A stretch of 64,000 nucleotides of DNA from [Limnothrix rosea] IAM M-220 (GCF_001904615.1 NZ_MRBY01000015.1:1-64000), one strand, 5' to 3'; positions 8,342 through 17,495 are shown, numbered from the stretch's first letter. Numbers and translations: made by a program. Notes: generated by a model from the sequence alone, not told the origin.

Positions 8342-9886
8342 TTACTCTTCTACCGGCAGTAGTTTCCCGATGGTGCGATTTTCCGGCACAAAAGTTTCCT
8401 GAGCCACACGCTGAATATCTTCCGCTGTGACCGCTGCAATTTGGTCTAAACGCTGAAATAAATTACGCCAATCACCCGTCGTGACCTCATAGCTTACCAA
8501 GAGTCTTGCCATTCCCATATTCGAGTCTAGCGATCGCAACAAACCCGCCCGCGCTTGAGTTTTGACTCGCTCTAGTTCTTTTTCGTCAACCAGTTCAGTT
8601 TTCAGCTTTTCCAATTCACGACCTAAAACCACAGCAACATCATCGACCGTTTTGCCCGGTGCAGTGAGGGCATAAAACAGCATGAGATTAGGATATTTAT
8701 CGCCGGGGAAGCCACCAAAACCCTGAGCATTTAAGGCAACCTGCTCCTCTTGTACCAAGGATTTATATAAACGAGATGTGCGACCATCACTCAAGATCGA
8801 CGAAATAATGTCATACACCACAAAATCAGGATCTGTGACCGCTGGAGCGTGATAACCCTCTAAATACCAAGGTTGTGTAGGCAACTCTAAGGTCACTTCG
8901 CGCGTTTCAGTCTGGGGTGGCTCCATCGGCATCACGGCATCAACGGATTTAACGCCCTTGGGAAAACGACCAAAATAAGCTTTTGCCATCATTTGCACTT
9001 GCTCAGGATCGACATCTCCCACAATGGCAATGGTGAGATTATCCGGGGCATAATGCTCCACAAAGAAATCCCGCACATCTTGGCGAGTCAGGTTACGAAT
9101 ATCTTCGTTGTAACCAATGACAGGACGGCGGTAGGGATGCGTCACAAAAGCGGTGTCGAGGAAAGCTTCTACCATCTGACCAATGGGAGAGTTGTCGGTA
9201 CGTTGGCGGCGCTCTTCGAGGATGACATCTTTTTCTTTATAAAATTCGCGGAAGACAGGATCGAGGAAGCGATCAGATTCCAATGCCATCCACAGTTCTA
9301 ATTTATTGCTGGGAAAACTGTAGAAATACTGGGTATAATCAGCAGCCGTCGCCGCGTTTAAGCCCACACCACCAGCTGATTCGACCACTTGACCAAAGGC
9401 ATTTTGAACCACATATTCATTTGCTTCTGCTTGGAGTGCTGTAAATTTGGCCTCTAGTTCGGCGATCGCCTGTTCATTGCCTGCCGCCTGAGCCGCCTGC
9501 AGATCCGCAAACACCACATCTAATTGATCTAATAAAACTTTTTCTGCTTCGTAGTCAGTTGTGCCAAGGTTGGTGCTGCCCTTAAAAGCAAGGTGTTCAA
9601 GGAAGTGGGCCACACCCGTTTTCCCCTCCGGTTCATCGACACCACCCACATCTGCATAGGTGACAAAGGAAACGACAGGCGCATCGTTATCTTCGAGGAC
9701 AATAAATTGCAGACCGTTATCGAGGGTAAATTCTGTAATACGTTCAATAACTTGATCGAGATAGGGCTGGATCGAAGGAGAAGTGGCGGCGGTTTCAGCG
9801 AGGGCAATGGGCGCAAAACTGCCACAACCTAAAACCGCAATACAACAACCAACCAGTAATTTTTTACGGAAAAACCCTTTCAACAT
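8342..9886 (-). CDS. M16 family zinc metallopeptidase (processing-protease-like), exported
   Basis: A 514-residue M16 (pitrilysin/insulinase clan) peptidase. The inverted zinc site HFLEH is at residues 94-98, and the downstream Glu is in the stretch LELWMALESDRF. The M16C partner domain follows (VDPEQVQMMAKAYFGRFPKG). The N-terminus MLKGFFRKKLLVGCCIAVLGCGSF is a signal peptide, with likely cleavage after ALA near residue 30, so it acts in the periplasm. The open frame continues to a GTG at 9940, but the ATG at 9886 gives a clean signal sequence. Such peptidases often come as an active/inactive gene pair; no second M16 gene is seen here. Confidence 0.9.
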   Translation of the reverse strand: MLKGFFRKKLLVGCCIAVLGCGSFAPIALAETAATSPSIQPYLDQVIERITEFTLDNGLQFIVLEDNDAPVVSFVTYADVGGVDEPEGKTGVAHFLEHLAFKGSTNLGTTDYEAEKVLLDQLDVVFADLQAAQAAGNEQAIAELEAKFTALQAEANEYVVQNAFGQVVESAGGVGLNAATAADYTQYFYSFPSNKLELWMALESDRFLDPVFREFYKEKDVILEERRQRTDNSPIGQMVEAFLDTAFVTHPYRRPVIGYNEDIRNLTRQDVRDFFVEHYAPDNLTIAIVGDVDPEQVQMMAKAYFGRFPKGVKSVDAVMPMEPPQTETREVTLELPTQPWYLEGYHAPAVTDPDFVVYDIISSILSDGRTSRLYKSLVQEEQVALNAQGFGGFPGDKYPNLMLFYALTAPGKTVDDVAVVLGRELEKLKTELVDEKELERVKTQARAGLLRSLDSNMGMARLLVSYEVTTGDWRNLFQRLDQIAAVTAEDIQRVAQETFVPENRTIGKLLPVEE

Positions 9887-10147
9887 AAACCTAGCTACAA
9901 TCCACGGCTCAAAGCAACTTTCGTATTGTAAATGATTCACCCTTTAACGGTGTGGCCTAATTGCCATGGAATGATTCTGTTTGTGCAACGGGGAGGATGT
10001 GGCGAAGGGGAGAGCTATGGATAATGCTTCAGCTCACCAATGTGGGTAAGGACTGGGCAAGTATTATGCTAATACCGCCCTGTGACTGGGCTGCCATTTT
10101 TCCGGGTCTTCTTTCCCTATTAATTCTTTAGAATTTAATGGCTTTAG

Positions 10148-10633
10148 CTACGTGCTAGCAGACGAATTTAGTTCGACTTTAAAGATGCTACCGGGGGCTT
10201 TCTGGGCGGTCACTGCATCCCAGGCGATCGCCTCTAGGAATTGATCACGGGTTTGGGTTTCCACCACATCAACGCCCCATTCACCGGGTTGTAGGGTTTC
10301 AGGGAGATTACTGGTTGCGGGAGATAGCTTAATGCCACCAAGAATCAGAACGGTAGGCAGATCGCGATCGCCGGACTGTCTATCCCGACGTTTTTGGAGC
10401 ATGGCTTTCGCACAGACTTCACCTATTTCTTGGGGGGTAAATTTATCCTTTGCAAACTTAATCTCCACTGACCAATGGGGATGACTAATCAAACGACAAT
10501 GACAAGCGGGATAATCCTTTAAACCTTCCTGAAAAACCTCAACAAATTCTTCTCTCGTTAACGGTGAAACAATCCCCGACTGGATATCAAAGTTATGGGA
10601 TAGTAGCATTCTTAGCTGTGGGGAATCACTCAC
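10148..10633 (-). CDS. Conserved hypothetical protein, possible second gene of the M20 operon
   Basis: A soluble protein of 161 residues whose family I do not recognise. It contains an alpha/beta mix (DLPTVLILGGIKLSP; GEWGVDVVETQTRDQFLEAIAWD) and a short basic patch (QKRRDRQSGDR), and no signal or membrane segment. GTG at 10633 is chosen because AGGA lies six bases upstream; the frame opens earlier at a TTG at 10681. The M20 hydrolase gene ends about 70 bases upstream on the same strand, so co-transcription is plausible, but nothing in the sequence ties it to that enzyme. Confidence 0.6.
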   Translation of the reverse strand: MSDSPQLRMLLSHNFDIQSGIVSPLTREEFVEVFQEGLKDYPACHCRLISHPHWSVEIKFAKDKFTPQEIGEVCAKAMLQKRRDRQSGDRDLPTVLILGGIKLSPATSNLPETLQPGEWGVDVVETQTRDQFLEAIAWDAVTAQKAPGSIFKVELNSSAST

Positions 10634-10701
10634 AATAAATCCTAAATAATTTGAACAATAAAATAATTTAAACAGAGACAAAAGAAATTAGTGCATCATA
10701 A

Positions 10702-11907
10702 TTATGCGAGAAATTTCTCAACACAGCGCACGAACATTTCAACCCCCATTCCTAAAGCTGTTTCGTCAAAGTTAAACCGGGGATGGTGGTGAGGATAGGC
10801 AAGATCTTGATGGGGGTTTGCAGACCCTAGAAAAAAATAACATCCCGGCACTTCCTGAAGGAAGAATGCCATATCTTCGCTACCCATCGTTTGGCATTCG
10901 GGCACTACTCCAAGGGGCGTTTCAATGGTTTCTTCGGCAATGGTTTTCACTAGGGCCGCGATCGCCGGATCGTTAATGGTCGGGGGATACATGCGAATAT
11001 AATCCAGCTCATAGGTTGCGCCGTAGCTCTGGCAAATGCCGTTCACTACTTTACTCAGGCGATCGCCCAACTCCCTCAGTTCAGGATTGAAATAACGCAC
11101 CGTACCGCTAAGTTCGGCAAAATCCGCCACAACATTATGGGCACGACCAGATTTAAATTCACCGACAGTCACAACGGCAGCATCAATGGGATTAACGGTG
11201 CGCGACACAAGGGTCTGGAGAGCCGTCACAATGTGGGAACCCACCACGATGGGATCAATGGTTTGGTGAGGTAATGCCCCATGGCCACCCTTCCCCTGTA
11301 CGCGTAAATAAAAGGTTTCAGCGGCAGCCATCAATGCGCCGGGACGCACACCCACCGTGCCCAGCGGCAAATTATTCCAGAGATGTAGTCCAATAATGGC
11401 ATCGACATCGGGATTTTTTAGGACACCTTCCTCGATCATCGGCTTTGCACCGCCGGGACTTTCCTCTGCTGGCTGGAAAATGATTTTCACTGTGCCGTTA
11501 AAGTCGCGATGTTCACTGAGATATTTCGCAGCACCAAGGGCGATCGCCACATGGCCGTCGTGGCCGCAGGCGTGCATAATGCCGTCATGCTGGGAGCGAT
11601 ACTCCACCTCATTTTCTTCTTGGATGGGCAGCGCATCCATATCAGCGCGAATCCCCAGAACTTTGCCTTTACCCTTACCTTCAATGAGCGCCACAATACC
11701 AGTTTGGGCAACACCTGTCTGATGGTCAATGCCTAGCTCTGTCAGCTTCTGGGCAATAAATTCTGCGGTGAGATTTTCTTTAAACGCGAGTTCTGGCTTC
11801 TGGTGAAAGTTCCGTCGCCACTGCACCAGCTCAGTTTGCAAGGCTTGGATTTCGGGGCGGATGCGATGTTTATGGAGAATGGCATCCAGACTGACGGTAG
11901 CAACCAT
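10702..11907 (-). CDS. M20 family amidohydrolase / N-acyl-amino-acid deacylase
   Basis: A cytosolic metal-dependent amidohydrolase of the M20D (IAA-amino acid / hippurate hydrolase) group, which removes the acyl group from N-acylated amino acids. GIRADMDALPIQEENEV and HACGHDGH are the two metal-site signatures, and QPAEESPGGA carries the catalytic glutamates. The C-terminal part has GSEDMAFFLQEVPGCYFFLG, also diagnostic. At 401 residues it is full length. The exact substrate cannot be assigned. The start ATG at 11907 gives the usual N-terminal length. Confidence 0.9.
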   Translation of the reverse strand: MVATVSLDAILHKHRIRPEIQALQTELVQWRRNFHQKPELAFKENLTAEFIAQKLTELGIDHQTGVAQTGIVALIEGKGKGKVLGIRADMDALPIQEENEVEYRSQHDGIMHACGHDGHVAIALGAAKYLSEHRDFNGTVKIIFQPAEESPGGAKPMIEEGVLKNPDVDAIIGLHLWNNLPLGTVGVRPGALMAAAETFYLRVQGKGGHGALPHQTIDPIVVGSHIVTALQTLVSRTVNPIDAAVVTVGEFKSGRAHNVVADFAELSGTVRYFNPELRELGDRLSKVVNGICQSYGATYELDYIRMYPPTINDPAIAALVKTIAEETIETPLGVVPECQTMGSEDMAFFLQEVPGCYFFLGSANPHQDLAYPHHHPRFNFDETALGMGVEMFVRCVEKFLA

Positions 11908-12030
11908 GAAAAGACTCTAGACAAAATAAGTTTGTGATTGTTTCTAGTCTAGAAGATGCGGCTTTAAATAGCTGAGATTTTGATTCGTTTACAGCTAGGG
12001 GGCGATCGCCATTTCTGATAAATCTATTAA

Positions 12031-12431
12031 TTACTTGAACAGGATATTAAATCCTTCTTGGGTAAAGTGACAGTCATTGGTGAGGATGTCGTTGATGTTG
12101 CGCTGTTTCATGACGACCATCGATATACAGTCCGTCATGCTGTAGCCTTTATCGAGACGTTTTTATAGATATCAGCAGCAGTTTGGCGGATTTCTGGACT
12201 GGTAGTAATAACTTCAATTTGAGAGTTGGACTGAATATTTTCGTACAGGGCGATCGCCTTGCCCCTCATAAAACTGCCGCGTTTACTAAAAAAGTTCAGC
12301 ATTTCGTCAAGCACGACATCTGTAGTGATCAGACTATTTTCAGGACAGTAGTTAATGGTAATTTCATGCCAAGTGTCTTGTGGATTCAGTAGAGCAATCC
12401 AATAGAAGGCATCAGCGAAAACAGCACTCAT
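12031..12431 (-). pseudogene. VapC-like PIN-domain toxin, frameshifted
   Basis: The N-terminal part (MSAVFADAFYWIALLNPQDTW) is a PIN-domain start with the first acidic residue, followed by TTDVVLDEMLNFF. After ADIYKN the frame runs to a stop at 12135. One base over, the missing PIN C-terminus continues as RLDKGYSMTDCISMVVMK and ends with NDCHFTQEGFNILFK at 12031. The shift sits in a run of five T (five A on the coding strand) at 12160-12164, a typical slippage site. The first frame overlaps the antitoxin stop by four bases (ATGA). The toxin is probably inactive unless frameshifting restores it; a sequencing error is also possible. Confidence 0.75.
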
Positions 12432-12670
12432 ACTCGTTTGGGTGTGCCATAAAGATAATGATCATGCTCGGCAGCACCATCAGTGGGCAATTGTTCTAAA
12501 ACTTCTGCTGGAATATCTTGAGTTAGGTTAGCGGCAACCTGCCAAATAGGTAAATCACGATCTTCGGATTGGCGGCGTTGTTTGACGAAAAGAATAAAAT
12601 TTAGAAACTCCTCCAACAAGGTATCGGGAGATTGTTCTAACTCTTGGATGATTTTTTCTTTTAGTGTCAT
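12428..12670 (-). CDS. DUF2281-type antitoxin of a PIN toxin-antitoxin pair
   Basis: A small acidic protein of 80 residues whose MTLKEKIIQELEQSPDTLLEEFLNFILFVK start is the DUF2281 pattern, common in cyanobacteria directly upstream of PIN toxins. The tail (QVAANLTQDIPAEVLEQLPTD...YLYGTPKR) is the likely toxin-binding part. The ATG at 12670 fits the family N-terminus; the frame opens slightly earlier at 12697. Its stop overlaps the toxin start (ATGA), the usual coupling in such operons. Only 15 bases separate its start from a repeated element, so its promoter must lie inside that repeat. Confidence 0.75.
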   Translation of the reverse strand: MTLKEKIIQELEQSPDTLLEEFLNFILFVKQRRQSEDRDLPIWQVAANLTQDIPAEVLEQLPTDGAAEHDHYLYGTPKRV

Positions 12671-12685
12671 AAGAAAATGCCCAAT

Positions 12686-13454
12686 GGGGTTCAGCAACGA
12701 ACTCTACTTGCTTGTTGGCGTATCTAAATTGTAGTACTTGCCAAAGGGAGAGATTTCAAACATGTAGGGTGTGTGGAGACGGCAAAAAATTGAGGCAAAG
12801 ACCGATGAATTGTCATCCGTCGTAACGCACCACAAGAGATGTCGGTAGATTTTTCATTGGTTGCGAAATTTATTGAAACATCTCCCCTCTTCGAGTACTT
12901 CCAGCAATCCTTTAGATCTCCGACTTCTGTGGCTAGATTTGAGAGGGGTTCAGCAACGAACTCTACTTGCTTGTTGGCGTATCTAAATTGTAGTACTTGC
13001 CAAAGGGAGAAATTTCAAACATGTAGGGTGTGTGGAGACGGCAAAAAATTGGGGCAAAGACCGATGAATTGTCATCCGTCGTAACGCACCACAAGAGATG
13101 TGGGTGGGTTTTTCATTGGTTGCGAAACTTATCGAAACCCCTTCCCCTCTTCAAGTACTTGTACTTCTCGCAATTTTTTAGATCTCCGACTTCTGTGGCT
13201 AGATTTGAGAGGGGTTCAGCAACGAACTCTACTTGCTTGTTGGCGTATCTAAATTGTAGTACTTGCCAAAGGGAGAAATTTCAAACATGTAGGGTGTGTG
13301 GAGACGGCAAAAAATTGAGGCAAAGACCTGTGAGTTGTCATCCGTCGTAACGCACCGCAAGAGATGTCGGTAGATTTTTCATTGGTTGCGAAGCTTATCG
13401 AAACCCCTTCCCCTCTTCGAGTACTTCCAGCAATCTTTTAGATCTCCGACTTCT
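12686..13454. repeat. Three tandem copies of a ~260 bp repeat
   Basis: Units start with GGGGTTCAGCAACGAAC at 12686, 12945 and 13211, giving periods of 259 and 266 bases; unit 2 carries a short insertion (gtacttct) near 13159. Each unit ends with agatctccgacttct, and the junctions between units add gtggctagatttgaga. Copies differ at scattered positions only. Part of the repeat keeps an open frame in the plus direction, but with no ribosome-binding site, so it is treated as non-coding. The block begins 16 bases upstream of the antitoxin start. It looks like a mobile or recombination-prone intergenic element amplified in tandem. Confidence 0.85.
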
Positions 13455-13505
13455 TTTACTGCATTGTCATTCAATCTCAAGTCTAGCCACAGAAGTCGGG
13501 GATCT
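13440..13505. repeat. Inverted repeat closing the tandem array
   Basis: agatctccgacttct at 13440-13454 is inverted at 13491-13505 (agaagtcggggatct) with one mismatch in 15. The right arm is preceded by tagccac, the complement of the gtggcta found at the inner unit junctions. It ends 50 bases before the start codon of the pentapeptide-repeat gene and may form a hairpin in its leader. Confidence 0.7.
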
Positions 13506-13555
13506 GGATCTCGGCATACAATGAACGGCAACTCGACAATCATCAACACCAACAG

Positions 13556-15457
13556 ATGAAACGGATTCCAGCTAAAGAAATCATCAGACGCTACAACGAA
13601 GAAAATGAAAGGGACTTTCGGCGGCTAAATCTGCGGGGGATGAACTTTAAAAAAACACACCTATCAGGGGCAGACTTCAGTGAATGCGATATTCGAGGCA
13701 CGAACTTTACAGGAGCAAACCTAAGAAATATTCAATTTACGGCAGCGGTGCTGGGACAACAAAAACATTATGCAACTGGATTATTTATAAGTTGTTTTTT
13801 ATTGCTCCTAGTAGCAAGCTTTTTCCAAATATTTGTGGGAGCTTTTATCACATCGGTTATGTCTCCCACACATAACAATTTCGGTTCTGGAGAGCATATA
13901 TCAGAATTTTGGACAGGCGTTGTGGGGCTTGGCGTTTACCTTATTACGGCATTGGTGACTTGGCACAAAAGGCTGATCACAGGTATCAGTACTTCAATTG
14001 TGTTATTTACAGTGACGGTATTGACTGCATACACAGGAAATATTGCAGGAGTAGGAGTCATTATTGTCCTAATCTCCATCTTAGGAGGACTTTTAGGTGT
14101 TATGGCAGGAGCCGTTGTACTAGGAACTTTAGGGGTTATTGCCGCTCTAGGATCTATCTTAGTCATATTCATACTTGGAGCTATCCTTGCAGTATTATTC
14201 ACCTCATTTCGCGTAATCGTCCTAATTCTAGGAATCGACTGCGCAGTTTTATTTTGGGCATGGATCTGTTGGAGAGCTTGGGATGGTGATTCTCGTGATG
14301 TTTGGGTACGTAATTTTGCTGTTGCCACCAGTTCACTTGGAGGCACTTGTTTTCGGGATGCTGATCTCACCAATGCAGATTTCACTAGCGCAAGGCTTAA
14401 AAGTACCGATTTCCGCGATGCAACCTTAGTTCGCACAATCTTTCAAGACACCGAAAAACTTGATCAAGTCCGCCCTGGGAAAAGCTATCTCGGCATAAAA
14501 AAAATCCGTGAATTACTTCTTGGGAAAAAAGCTAATCCTGACGAAAGTTACAGCAATTTAGTGAATTTGAGCGGTTTGAATTTAGCTGGGGCGAATCTTG
14601 TCGGTGCAGACTTTTCTGGTTCAAATCTCAGCGATTCTAATCTTCTAGGCGCAAACCTTTCCGATACAAATTTGATCACCACCAACCTCAACGATGCCGA
14701 TTTAAAAGATGCTAATCTATCCCGCGCCAAACTTGTTCAAACTCAACTCGATAATGCCGATTTAACTGGCGTAAATCTTACCGGAGCGTGCATCGAAGAT
14801 TGGGGCATTACCGTCAATACTATTCTGAATGGCATCCATGCCGATTATGTTTACATGCGCTTTCTCGATGGCGATAAACGCCGCCGTAAACCCGATGGCG
14901 AAAATGTAAATTTTGCCGAAGGGGAATTTGTCGAATTTATTAAACCCCTTATCGATACCCTCGATCTTTACCATCGCCAAGTCACCGACCCCCGCACTGT
15001 CGCCCTAGCCCTCCGTAAACTCCAAGACGAACATCCCGACGCAGACATTGACCCCATTTCATGGGAGCGACGCGGCAGAAACGGCGAAGACATTTTGATT
15101 CGTGCCCAAATTTCCGAGAAAGCGAACCCCAGTCAACTCCATTCCGCTCACTTTGAGGAATACAACCGCTTACAAACACTTCCTCCCACAGAAGTTGCGG
15201 CACTAATCGCCAAACTCGAAGAAAAAGAGAAAACCATTAGTATTTTGGAAGGATTTGTCGATAAAGCTCTCCAAAGACCCAATATCCAGACAGTTCGGGG
15301 AGATATCGTCACAGAAAAGAGAGGTGATAGTGTCAGTGTCGATGGCAATATTGGCGTTGGCGTAAACCAAGGAGAAATTGCTGGCGACGCAACCATTGCG
15401 GGTCAGTACAACGAAGACCCAACGCAAAACCCGAACAACACATCAAACAATTCCTAA
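13556..15457 (+). CDS. Membrane-embedded pentapeptide-repeat protein
   Basis: A 633-residue protein in which pentapeptide repeats (A[D/N]LxX) are split by a membrane domain. Residues about 20-62 form the first repeat block (GADFSECDIRGTNFTGANL), about 74-240 hold several hydrophobic helices, then come a second short block (about 260-298) and a long third one (about 335-412, GANLVGADFSGSNL onward). The C-terminal ~200 residues are hydrophilic and end in a Gly/Asp-rich tail (GDIVTEKRGDSVSVDGNIG), a motif style often seen on cyanobacterial signalling proteins. ATG at 13556 follows a leader with an inverted repeat. Function is unknown; a sensory or scaffold role at the membrane is inference. Confidence 0.8.
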   Translation: MKRIPAKEIIRRYNEENERDFRRLNLRGMNFKKTHLSGADFSECDIRGTNFTGANLRNIQFTAAVLGQQKHYATGLFISCFLLLLVASFFQIFVGAFITSVMSPTHNNFGSGEHISEFWTGVVGLGVYLITALVTWHKRLITGISTSIVLFTVTVLTAYTGNIAGVGVIIVLISILGGLLGVMAGAVVLGTLGVIAALGSILVIFILGAILAVLFTSFRVIVLILGIDCAVLFWAWICWRAWDGDSRDVWVRNFAVATSSLGGTCFRDADLTNADFTSARLKSTDFRDATLVRTIFQDTEKLDQVRPGKSYLGIKKIRELLLGKKANPDESYSNLVNLSGLNLAGANLVGADFSGSNLSDSNLLGANLSDTNLITTNLNDADLKDANLSRAKLVQTQLDNADLTGVNLTGACIEDWGITVNTILNGIHADYVYMRFLDGDKRRRKPDGENVNFAEGEFVEFIKPLIDTLDLYHRQVTDPRTVALALRKLQDEHPDADIDPISWERRGRNGEDILIRAQISEKANPSQLHSAHFEEYNRLQTLPPTEVAALIAKLEEKEKTISILEGFVDKALQRPNIQTVRGDIVTEKRGDSVSVDGNIGVGVNQGEIAGDATIAGQYNEDPTQNPNNTSNNS

Positions 15458-15492
15458 ATAATTACGGCGATCGCCTCCTAAAAGATAAGTAG

Positions 15493-15512
15493 GGGTCAAT
15501 CGGGATTGACCC
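15493..15512. other. Perfect 8 bp hairpin (gggtcaat-cggg-attgaccc)
   Basis: A perfect stem with a CGGG loop lies 35 bases after the pentapeptide-repeat gene. No T tract follows, so it is at best a weak terminator or an RNA 3-prime stabiliser. Confidence 0.4.
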
Positions 15513-15636
15513 AGAGTTAACCTTTCCAACACACGAGTTGTTTGTCAGTTGCGACAGTTAACTGAGGGCGCATCTCGATAACGCCCCTACAGTAATTTGG
15601 CCGGCAATAATTTGGTCGGCGATCGCCCCACAATCC

Positions 15637-15671
15637 AAAAAAAATAGCCTCCAGTTCATAGACCAAAGGCT
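15637..15671 (-). terminator. Putative terminator of the bicupin gene
   Basis: Read on the minus strand, AGCCT (15671-15667) pairs with AGGCT (15650-15646) and is followed by a run of T at 15644-15637. It sits about 30 bases after the bicupin stop codon. The stem is short, so confidence is moderate. Confidence 0.45.
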
Positions 15672-15702
15672 GTCAAAATTAATTGCATTTTTTTAGGCAA
15701 GA

Positions 15703-16611
15703 TTACTTCGCAAACTGAATATCAAGGGTACGCATATAGATTTGCATGCCCGCATCCTGCACTGGGAAAACATAGGCATCTTCATCGGAGTCGTTGTGGT
15801 GAGAATGCCACAAACTCGGAGGCGTGACAAAGACGCTATTTGGTTCCCACTTCATCTTGATGGGATTAATAATATTGCCCTCGCCATCAATGGATTTACC
15901 AATGAGGGTGTAGGTATTTTCCTTCGCAGAAACCGCCAAATCTAAAGCAATGGAATTATGGCGGTGGGGCTTTTGGGAAGAGTGGGGCGGCACAAGATTG
16001 TACAGTGACCACATGGTGTGGGTGGCGGTGCGGGTAGACTCACTCTCCGGGTTACCAAGGATAATGCCATTACGGTTTAGGTTACGACGAATGCCTTCTT
16101 CGCGGATACGCTCGATTTCGCTGGTGAGATATTCACCAGAATAGAATGCCGGTTCAAAACGAGGTGCGGTGGGCTGTACTCCTAAATAAGCAAGCATCGG
16201 CGCGTCATGAACCCAGTACAATGCGGCATCTTCGTCCGCATAGTGGGTCACGCCTGTATTCATTGGCAGCGTGAAAGAATCACCCTTACGCCATTCGAGC
16301 GTGCCATATTCGGTTTCCGTGCGACCCGAACCACGCATCACATAAAAGACTTCGGAGCTCGCCGCGGCGATCGCCGCGATATTTTCGCCGGGCTTAATTC
16401 GAATAAAATTGGCAAGGAGATTTGGGGTCGTAGCAGGATATTTCGTGCCGAGTTCAGGGGCAAGGTCGAGGGGGATAATGCGGGTCTCACCGGATTCGTG
16501 GAGACTAGCAGGAAAGGCTCGGATCGGTACAGCAGCGAGGGTGGGGTTTGCTGCCTTGTGGTACTCCCAACTTAGGGCTGTTTTTTGCCAAGTCGCATTT
16601 GCCAAATTCAT
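15703..16611 (-). CDS. Bicupin protein (gentisate 1,2-dioxygenase-like)
   Basis: A 302-residue two-cupin protein. The first cupin (about residues 65-125) has EVFYVMRGSGRTETEYG and WRKGDSFTLPMNTGVTHYA; the second (about 205-290) has PPHSSQKPHRHNSIALDLAV and FVTPPSLWHSHHN, with several His that could bind Fe(II). The arrangement is like gentisate or 1-hydroxy-2-naphthoate dioxygenases, but without neighbouring aromatic-degradation genes the substrate is open. The first cupin lacks the obvious His pair, so metal is expected mainly in the second. ATG 16611 has GGGAG seven bases upstream. Monocistronic, with its own probable terminator. Confidence 0.7.
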   Translation of the reverse strand: MNLANATWQKTALSWEYHKAANPTLAAVPIRAFPASLHESGETRIIPLDLAPELGTKYPATTPNLLANFIRIKPGENIAAIAAASSEVFYVMRGSGRTETEYGTLEWRKGDSFTLPMNTGVTHYADEDAALYWVHDAPMLAYLGVQPTAPRFEPAFYSGEYLTSEIERIREEGIRRNLNRNGIILGNPESESTRTATHTMWSLYNLVPPHSSQKPHRHNSIALDLAVSAKENTYTLIGKSIDGEGNIINPIKMKWEPNSVFVTPPSLWHSHHNDSDEDAYVFPVQDAGMQIYMRTLDIQFAK

Positions 16612-16816
16612 ATTGCCACTCCCGCGAAAATAATGATTTAAGAAAAAAATTTCTCTCCGACAGCCCTGTGATGACCATTAGGACAATACCGAAGAGATTC
16701 TTTACTTAAGTTAACACGCACACCAGCAGAAACAGTACAGTTTGAAACAAAATACCTGATTGCTGCGATAAGGGCGATCGCCTATTTTTTACGGACTAAA
16801 ACAATAGCTGCAGAGC

Positions 16817-17290
16817 TTAGCTAGACAAGTTTGCCTTAATTTCAGCCTCCTGCTCGTGGTAGATCTCCTTTTCACGATTAATAAAAATATCAGCCAAGCT
16901 GTTATAGGCTTCGGTCCAAGCTGCCATAATTTCTGGCGTTGCCGCATCACCTAAAACATCCTGCATCGCAGCGAGTAAACATTCGCCGATAACGGGATAT
17001 TGCTCTGCAATGACGCGGGTATTTACATGGGCTTTGGCAATATGCTCGACCGCATCACCAAGCTTTTCTAGCTCATCGATATGGCTGGCGTAGGCATAAA
17101 CAGAAGCCGCAAGTTTGGATGCTTGCTTTTTCCCTTCCGCCTCGCTTTTCATGTGGGTATTTTCAAAAAAGCGGCGGTATTCAGGACGCTCATTAAAGGC
17201 AATGTCGTACATTCTGGCAGTGATAGCTTGACCGTGCTCTTTAACGACGGGAGCTGTAGCTTTAACGAGTTCGATAGTTTTGGGGTTCAT
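16817..17290 (-). CDS. Single-domain globin of flavohemoglobin type
   Basis: A 157-residue haemoglobin homologous to the globin half of flavohemoglobins (Vgb/Hmp). By alignment from memory, Tyr B10 is in ARMYDIAF, Gln E7 in AEGKKQASKL, the proximal His F8 in IAKAHVNTR, and the Tyr/Glu pair that supports it in EQYPVIG and AWTEAYN. The protein stops right after FINREKEIYHEQEAE, where the FAD/NAD reductase would begin, so it is free-standing and needs a separate reductant. NO or oxygen chemistry is likely from the family. ATG at 17290 is chosen over the TTG two codons earlier. Confidence 0.88.
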   Translation of the reverse strand: MNPKTIELVKATAPVVKEHGQAITARMYDIAFNERPEYRRFFENTHMKSEAEGKKQASKLAASVYAYASHIDELEKLGDAVEHIAKAHVNTRVIAEQYPVIGECLLAAMQDVLGDAATPEIMAAWTEAYNSLADIFINREKEIYHEQEAEIKANLSS

Positions 17291-17495
17291 GGGCAAGGGG
17301 GTGTAAACAGTAACCAGATCGCCCCGAGTTTCTTTGAGGATTAAAACTTCCGTACGATCAGGTGTTTGGGGAATAATTTAGATACGACACAACTGCCGTA
17401 AATAGACTTCATGCTATCGATTTTTTTTCAGACTGAACGGCGATCGCCTACATAACTTCACGATGTCAGAAATAGTTCTTATTTTGACTTGTGAG

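Noticed and set aside
12839-13350. Two similar open frames inside the tandem repeat (sharing an SPTSVARFERGSATNST segment)
   Set aside because: They are alike only because the DNA is repeated, have no ribosome-binding site and no family features.
12686-13454. Possible CRISPR array
   Set aside because: Units are about 260 bases with almost no variable spacers, and no cas gene is present.
13936-14436. 166-codon frame antisense to the pentapeptide-repeat gene
   Set aside because: Low-complexity translation of the opposite strand of a membrane domain; no start signal and no homology features.
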